A stretch of DNA of 64,000 bases from Perkinsus olseni. Its lineage: Eukaryota; Perkinsozoa; Perkinsida; Perkinsidae. The first letter of the stretch is position 1, and the number at the start of each line of letters is the position of its first letter. Position numbers and translations under genes: made by a program. Of this stretch, positions 58,538-64,000 are shown piece by piece. The notes beneath the pieces were generated by a model. The model saw only the letters and a list, made by a program, of their open reading frames with translations. It had not been told where the DNA came from and did not search any database. The DNA lies in the NCBI GenBank assembly GCA_013115135.1, contig JABANP010000010.1, positions 1 through 64,000 of the forward strand. The letters are read 5' to 3'.

Positions 58538-60409
58538 TCATTCAGACTGAGCATCTTCGACATCCTTGTCCACCGGAGAGTTCCACTTCTCGAGTAACCA
58601 TCTGAAGGGAGAATCGGTGGTAGCGGACGCGCGCTGAGCATCCGGTAGTAGAGGCTCGTTCATGCGGACGTTGGGCACCAGCCAGAGAAACGCCAATGGA
58701 ATGAGCTGGACTCCGATGCATACCAAAGAGACTTTCCAGAGGTTATCAAACTGACTGGACTCGTCGACGCCAGGAAGACCTCGAGGATCCACGCCGAGAC
58801 TTTTGCTGATGAAGCCCGTTATCGAGCCAGTGCTCATAAATGCAAAGTTGAACGAAGCAGCGAGGAGGGCAAACATCAACCCCTCCACATTCTGCGGGCA
58901 CATGTAAGACAGCATCAGGAAGCCTGGCATGTAGATGAGCATCTGGCCAACTTGCACAAGAGCAGTACTGCCGATAACGAAGACCTTGTCCGGTATACCC
59001 AGGCTAAGGTTGAGGCGAGAGTAGATGATAGGGTCTCCCAGCTGTAGGATAAATATGACAATTATGATAACAACATAAACTCGACGATAAGTCCACGTAG
59101 CCATAAAGCGAGTGACGACAATCACACTCACTACACCGGCGAGAATACCGACCGTATTTGACGACAGAGCCATAGAAAAAAGCAGAGAAATTGGGGCCTC
59201 CAGGGAACTGAACTGCGTCGTCGGTGAAAAAGTACTGCGCTGGTCCTGAGGGTTGCAGTCGCGTGGCACCAGTTATGCACTTGAAGAGCACCAGCCTCCC
59301 TATCACAGGCTTCAACAGCATCGAGGATGCAGTCAGCATAAGAATCAATAAAAGGCACAGCATCACAAAGTTCACTGTGAAGGAGCCAACGACAAGTGAT
59401 ACCACAGAGTAAACCACGACTATTGCGCCGACGAGTAGCGACAGACAAACGAGTTCAGGTTGCTCCTTCCACAACTTCTTCCGTTCAGCACGCGCCCAAA
59501 CTGCGCTCAGTTTCTCCTCGCCGAAGTAGTTCAGCAAAGACCGGGGACGATGAGAGCAGCTGAAGGGACGAGGGTTGTGCCTAGCGCCCATTGAGAGCCC
59601 GTGTGACCTCCGATGTTTGGCGCGTATTGGACGATAACTCCTGAGAGAAAACCCGCTAGCAGTCCAACTATCTTCTGACCAGCCGTGACGTAACCGACTA
59701 AAGCCGGGCCATCGGCTGGGTTGTCCGACACCTTCCGAGAATAAACAGCTTCAGAGAGGAGATCAGCGCAGGTGATCCAATAGAAGATCATCATGAACAG
59801 CCCAATGATGCCGTACGAGACCACCGTGGGGAGGGCACGATGAGAATTGCCAGAAGTGTTCCAGCTATACCGATTGCCCCCGCTCCAACGAGGTAAGGGC
59901 ATTCTTCCTGTAGCCGAAGAGAGGGAAGCAGTCCGAGAGGAGACCGACCCATGGCTTCAGTGCAAACGGCATGAACACGATGCTCATGTAACGGTCCATC
60001 AGTGGTCCAGGAACGTTCATATCCTGGAGATAGAATCTGACGACACTGTTGACCATCAGGTAGCAGTATCCCTTCGGCCAGTGTATTGTGAAGTGTAGGA
60101 CAACCAGGAGTCTCCATCCGAAGGCATCAGAAAGTCTTCGGAAAGAAGCCCGATAACGGTATTGACGAAGCAACCTTAGAAAAGCTCGACGGAGACGCAA
60201 CCATCAATGTATTGAAAAAACACCTGAGCTCGCACCCAGGTCCGAGTAGCTGGATGACCAACACGCTCCTCAAAGCCCACAGGCTTGACTGAGCGAGATA
60301 TCTCAGAAAGTGATGCGCCGAGTGGGTCGCCCGCGCTCACGCTGTGAAGGCCGCAAGTGGCACTTATGCTTGACACAGAATCCATGACCAGTACGTTCGC
60401 GATCGACAT
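58538..60409 (-). CDS. BT1-family folate/biopterin transporter
   Basis: BT1 proteins (MFS relatives in trypanosomatids, apicomplexans, plants and cyanobacteria) carry folates or pteridines across membranes. The start at 60,409 (MSIANVLVMDSVSSIS) is tentative. Core blocks: KGYCYLMVNSVVRFYLQDMN, MPFALKPWVGLLSDCFPLFG with YRK (60,070-59,915; the family signature LKP..GLLSD..P..GYRR), IGLFMMIFYWITCADLLSEA (59,800), ALVGYVTAGQKIVGLLAGFL (59,705), a charged loop then helices LVGAIVVVYSVVSLVVGSFT (59,440), NTVGILAGVVSVIVVTRFMA (59,160), MLIYMPGFLMLSYMCPQNVE with GLMFALLAASFNF (58,940-58,850), and a C-terminal tail ending DVEDAQSE with its stop at 58,538. The frame changes at the A6 run 59,176-59,181; five bases would join FPGGPNFSAF to SMALSSNTVG. 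There are about twelve hydrophobic segments. Confidence 0.87.
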
Positions 60410-60496
60410 TCTCACGCGAGCATGAGAAGTCGTTGTATTCAACTCACTGATAGAGCCTCGACCGGGCTCACAACCGAAAGCCGCCTCGCAGCGCAC

Positions 60497-61100
60497 CTAC
60501 GTCGCCCTTAGATTCCTTGCCGCGAAACCAGGATCTTCACATCGATGTCCCATTGAATTTGTCACTCCAAGAAAAACAGAGACTGGTCCAAAGGGTCGAA
60601 GACGACGAACAATGACATCAAAAACATGCAAGAAGCAGGATCAAACACTGGCCTGAAGGCATGGCCCCTACGGCATCACAGGGACCACCACTCCTTCGAA
60701 TGCATCCATGGACCCTGACAACAGCAACTGCTCCCTCCGCTCAACGACAATCCGAGATAGTGGGACGGAGTCTCTGACAGCACGACCTACGGCTTAGATG
60801 CTCTGGTATGTCAGCCGAGGAGTTCAGGTCCAGTCTGGTGAAACGAATGTCATCCACGCTGGTCATCGGCCCTTCAGGTAATATAACGTGTCGAGATTTG
60901 AACCTGAGTGACAGCAAGCCGAGTTCGGTCGAAGAGAAGAGAACTCAAAGCTCGACAGTCGTTTCACGGTGGAACCCATGGCTCTGAAAGCTCATGGCCT
61001 AGGCTGCTGCTCTTTTTTTCTTGCGAGTGCTCTAGCTTGCATGCGATCTCCATGAAAGCTCCATGAATGCCACGAGACTTTTCTCCGTCGAATCCCGACC
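60497..61100. other. no gene seen
   Basis: About 600 bp upstream of the BT1 gene hold no protein-like frame on either strand. A T7/A-rich patch is near 61,010. It may contain 5' UTR or 3' ends. Confidence 0.45.
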
Positions 61101-63989
61101 TCACCGTTGCAAGGCCTTGGCTACTGATTTCACGCAACTTTCGTCAATCTTAGAGTAACTCGTCGAGCTCTTCCGGCATCTACTCAGCCATTTGAGCAAC
61201 TGATCGTCGCTGGGCATATGTACTGGGCAGGGAGGTCTGGCTGGGGGAGGTCGGAGATCCTGCGGAAAGAACAAGCAGACGGTCGTCATCTCAGTTCCGT
61301 TGGAGGTCCGAGAGGTATCCTCACATCCCCGGTGCTGGTCTTTGTTTTGTCGGTAGCTGCCGCCACGGAATGAGTCGCCAACCGGTCCTGCCGCCAGCTC
61401 TCCACCTTCTTCCAGTACCTGCACTCACGATCACTCAAGTTCGCGATCACGACACAAGCTTCCCTGAATCCTAGCGATCGAATGTTGCGTATAGGTGAGA
61501 ACTGGTCCAGTGCCAAACGCGCAGAAAGCTTTCAATTCGGGATGGAGGAAAGGCCTGTAAAATGGCGCTCTTACTTATCCATAGCGTCGTGCCATGCATA
61601 GATGTGCGGCAGGAGAGCGAACCGCCGGAACCTCAGCTCGTTCTCAACGAATTGCCGCCTAAGGAAATCCGAGAGGATGAGCAGTCACCCATTACTATGG
61701 GGACTGAACAGTTCACGCAACCCAATAGGGAACCAAGCCGAACCGTACGGTGGCATTTTGCTGCAGAGGCTCGACAGTCCGCTAGAGGGAGGTGACGGAG
61801 GACTACCTGACTTGCTCCGGCAAAAGTGCCACCTTCACCCTCTCCTTGAAGGGTGAGCTGGATCTCTCCCCACACCTTTCGTCGAAACCCGTCGGGTTTT
61901 GGACTGCTTCATAGAAGCCCGTCGGCTCGTTGCAGCACCGCCGGACGCTGAAGATAAATCAACAGACATGCGAAGCCAAGTAAGATCGCGGTGCTGTTCA
62001 CCTGCAGCGGGTGACGGATGTGCGGCACTGAGCTCCCTGGAAAGCACCTGTGTTAGACAACTATCCATCTGCAAATACCAATCCAGCGCCCCTCGGTCGA
62101 CGGCCGAGCCTCCCCCGCCGTCTAGCTTACTTGGCGCTCGAATCTCATCCACCGATCGCAGCACAGCTGTGTATTCCTATCGAACCGTGCCTTGGCAGCT
62201 CGCCAGGCTCTCTGTATGCGACGGCATTGTTCGTGGAACTTCCTCGTAGCCAGCATTATCTTGCCGGCGGTCCTGAACGTGAGGCCCTAGTCCCTTCACC
62301 AAGCCTAGCGCGCCCGCATAACACGGGCTGTGGCCTTGCTGGTTAAGATTGATACTGCTTGCAGCGGCCTCTCGCCTCTGCTACCGTAATACTCGAGAAA
62401 TTACAATCACGAGCAGCGAACTCACCTCCATGATTTTAGGCAGGCCATTACCACCATTGCAGCTCTCCTTCGACGACTGACATAAAAACCTTGACTTCGA
62501 GTACGCCTTTTCATGGCGCCGACCGTATATTCAGTCGTAAAGCGAAGTATGCCTGCAGGAATGGGACGAGCTCCTGGACCTCTTTGCTGGCCATTAGTCG
62601 CTCCAGCTCTTGCTGCTGAGCCAGTACAGCCTCGTACCTTCACAGTAACCGGATAGAAAAAGTCGCAGCCGTTCGAGGCCGCAACTATATGCCTACTGTA
62701 TTCTCGCAAGGGTCGTTCGGGGTGCGCCCTGCCTCGAGCTGTCGGCTACTCCTAGGTTACCTGCGATGGACACAGGAAAGGAAGCTCCAAAGAATTAGGT
62801 GCGAGCGTGGGGCGGACGTCAGCCGCGGCGCTACCTCGCTTCATTCTCAGCAGATTGACTTCGTCCATCACGAAGCACATGAAACTGGCGAAAGCAAGAG
62901 CGGCCTGAAAAGTGGATATATGACCATCCGCAGCAACCGGTGAACAATATGAATATTCCAATAGTGCAGACAAGGGCAAACTAGGTGGAATCGAACATGG
63001 ACAGTCGGGGCTCGGGAATCCGGAAAGGTCGCGACTATTTAGTGTCTCTCGACGTCCAAGTTCTCACTGTACATCACGAAGGAGAGAACGGCAACAGTTG
63101 CCGTGTTGAGTTGCCGGGCAACTGACCAGCCAGTTGCCTTGAGTTCTTTCTCCTCTGCTCTTCGGCCTTCCCATGACGCTTCCACTTCTCGATCTCCTCC
63201 ATCTACAGAAGACCACCGGCTCTCGGTTCGCGGCCACCTTTTGAGGGCTCACCCGCCTCGCCTTCAGAAGCAAAGCCGCTTCAACGCGAGCCTCTCTAGA
63301 TGCTTCGCTGGCGACCAAACGCTGCAGCTGACCACCGAACAAGGACAGTCCGGATGAAGTAGAACAGTAGTGTTCAACTCACAGCGAGATCCCGTCGGCA
63401 TTCCCAGTCGTACGCCTGCTGTCTACGGTGCATCAAAACAGCCTCGGGAGCATACATCGAGTTTATGTATCTACAGCGCGCAGAACACGATGATGGCGAG
63501 GAGTGGTAGGTGCAGCTTACTCCGAGGACGAATTCCGCAGGAGAATATCTGATGACTCGGAATGTCCAGGAGTAGAGCGATCTCGAATCATCAGAGCCCA
63601 TCGTGGAACCTACACATCCAAAGCTGGGAGCACACTCGCAGCCTTCGCGTCCATCGAGGTGAGGCAGGTGTCAATATCAAGACAGATGGCCACTGATCGT
63701 TCGGCGAAGGATCTCCAGTGAACTCGGACAAGGCTTGGGTCAAGGATGGTTAACTGTCGCTCAGTATTAGTCAACGCTCCGTCGAGTCAGCCACACGCGA
63801 GACGTCAACGTCGCCATTCACTAGAGCCCTCACGGTAATAAACATCATCTTAGACCTCATCACCTTTGATGACACTCTCCAAAAGCCCAATCCGGACGGA
63901 GTGAGTACCGTCATCAGCTCGCCTCTGATAACGGTAACTGATAAAGCTAGCGGCTGCTTCGGGAACACCATGCGATGGTCGCGTGCCAA
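61101..63989 (-). CDS. unresolved intron-rich gene(s), IQ-motif-like and coiled-coil exons
   Basis: Several - strand segments read like exons but I could not assemble a full gene, and it may run off the window. They are RSKMMFITVRALVNGDVDVS (63,870), SFAERSVAICLDIDTCLTSM (63,690), LQRLVASEASREARVEAALL with LKARR, joined by a clean 51-nt GT-AG intron to MEEIEKWKRHGKAEEQRRK (63,335-63,150), LAFASFMCFVMDEVNLLRMK (62,905-62,850), TVGAMKRRTRSQGFYVSRRR (62,530-62,470), TRKFHEQCRRIQRAWRAAKA (62,250-62,190; resembles an IQ calmodulin-binding motif), and IRNIRSLGFREACVVIANLS with DRECRYWKKVESWRQDR (61,490-61,390). Composition suggests a cytoskeletal or ciliary protein; no family is claimed. Confidence 0.35.
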
Positions 63990-64000
63990 GAGAAGTTCCA

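Noticed and set aside
17664..60409. Functional link between formate-THF ligase and the BT1 folate/biopterin transporter in one window
   Set aside because: They are 38 kb apart, on opposite strands, with many unrelated genes between them. Co-location is probably chance.
1..64000. CRISPR array, bacterial operon or prophage features
   Set aside because: All recognised genes are eukaryotic with spliceosomal introns; no spaced direct repeats were seen.
1..64000. Dinoflagellate/Perkinsus spliced-leader sequence
   Set aside because: I looked for the conserved GGCTCAAG end in its context on both strands and found no convincing copy, so it cannot be used to fix the organism.

Overview
The window is nuclear DNA from a protist with compact, intron-rich genes. 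Introns are mostly 45-120 nt with GT..AG ends, and genes are often separated by less than 150 bp. There is no operon structure. The gene content (monofunctional formate-THF ligase, a BT1-type folate/biopterin transporter, an octatricopeptide-like helical-repeat protein, a RING plus EF-hand protein, SLC37-like sugar-phosphate antiporters, tandemly repeated genes) fits an alveolate. My best guess is Perkinsus or a close relative. That is an inference from gene style, not from a marker gene; no dinoflagellate-type spliced leader was seen.

Layout. Positions 1-15,017 carry + strand genes: an unresolved helical protein, a WD40 protein resembling a dynein-2 intermediate chain, the diphthamide enzyme DPH7, an F-box protein resembling FBXO9, an unknown protein and an Arg/Asp/Glu-rich RNA-processing-type protein. 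Positions 15,413-21,741 carry, on +, a coiled-coil gene with an in-frame internal tandem duplication, formate-tetrahydrofolate ligase and a small secreted Cys-rich protein. Positions 22,509-29,991 carry - strand genes: an ankyrin protein, two unknown small proteins, the RNA polymerase I/III subunit RPAC1 and a RING/EF-hand protein. Positions 30,533-41,009 carry + strand genes: two tandem SLC37-like antiporters, a CS-domain (NudC-like) gene with a dead reverse-transcriptase fragment in a probable intron, a CWF19L1-type protein with an embedded RRM, and a BTB/KCTD protein. Positions 41,020-60,409 carry - strand genes: a helical-repeat organelle-type protein, a four-gene array of puromycin-sensitive-type M1 aminopeptidases and a BT1 transporter. 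The last 3.5 kb is only partly readable.

Three observations stand out. First, the aminopeptidase array: all four copies keep the zinc and GAMEN motifs, copies C and D have an extra 5' exon that looks like a mitochondrial presequence, and sequence blocks between copies are nearly identical, suggesting gene conversion. Second, the coiled-coil gene at 15.4-17.5 kb, where a roughly 1 kb tandem duplication fused the last exon to the first exon in frame. Third, about 13 single-base frame breaks, nearly all in short homopolymers, in otherwise well-conserved genes. I read these mainly as uncorrected long-read assembly errors; anyone using predicted proteins from this contig must allow for them.

Exon limits are read by eye from frame, conservation and GT/AG sites. 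Spans for multi-exon genes run from the first to the last coding base I can support.
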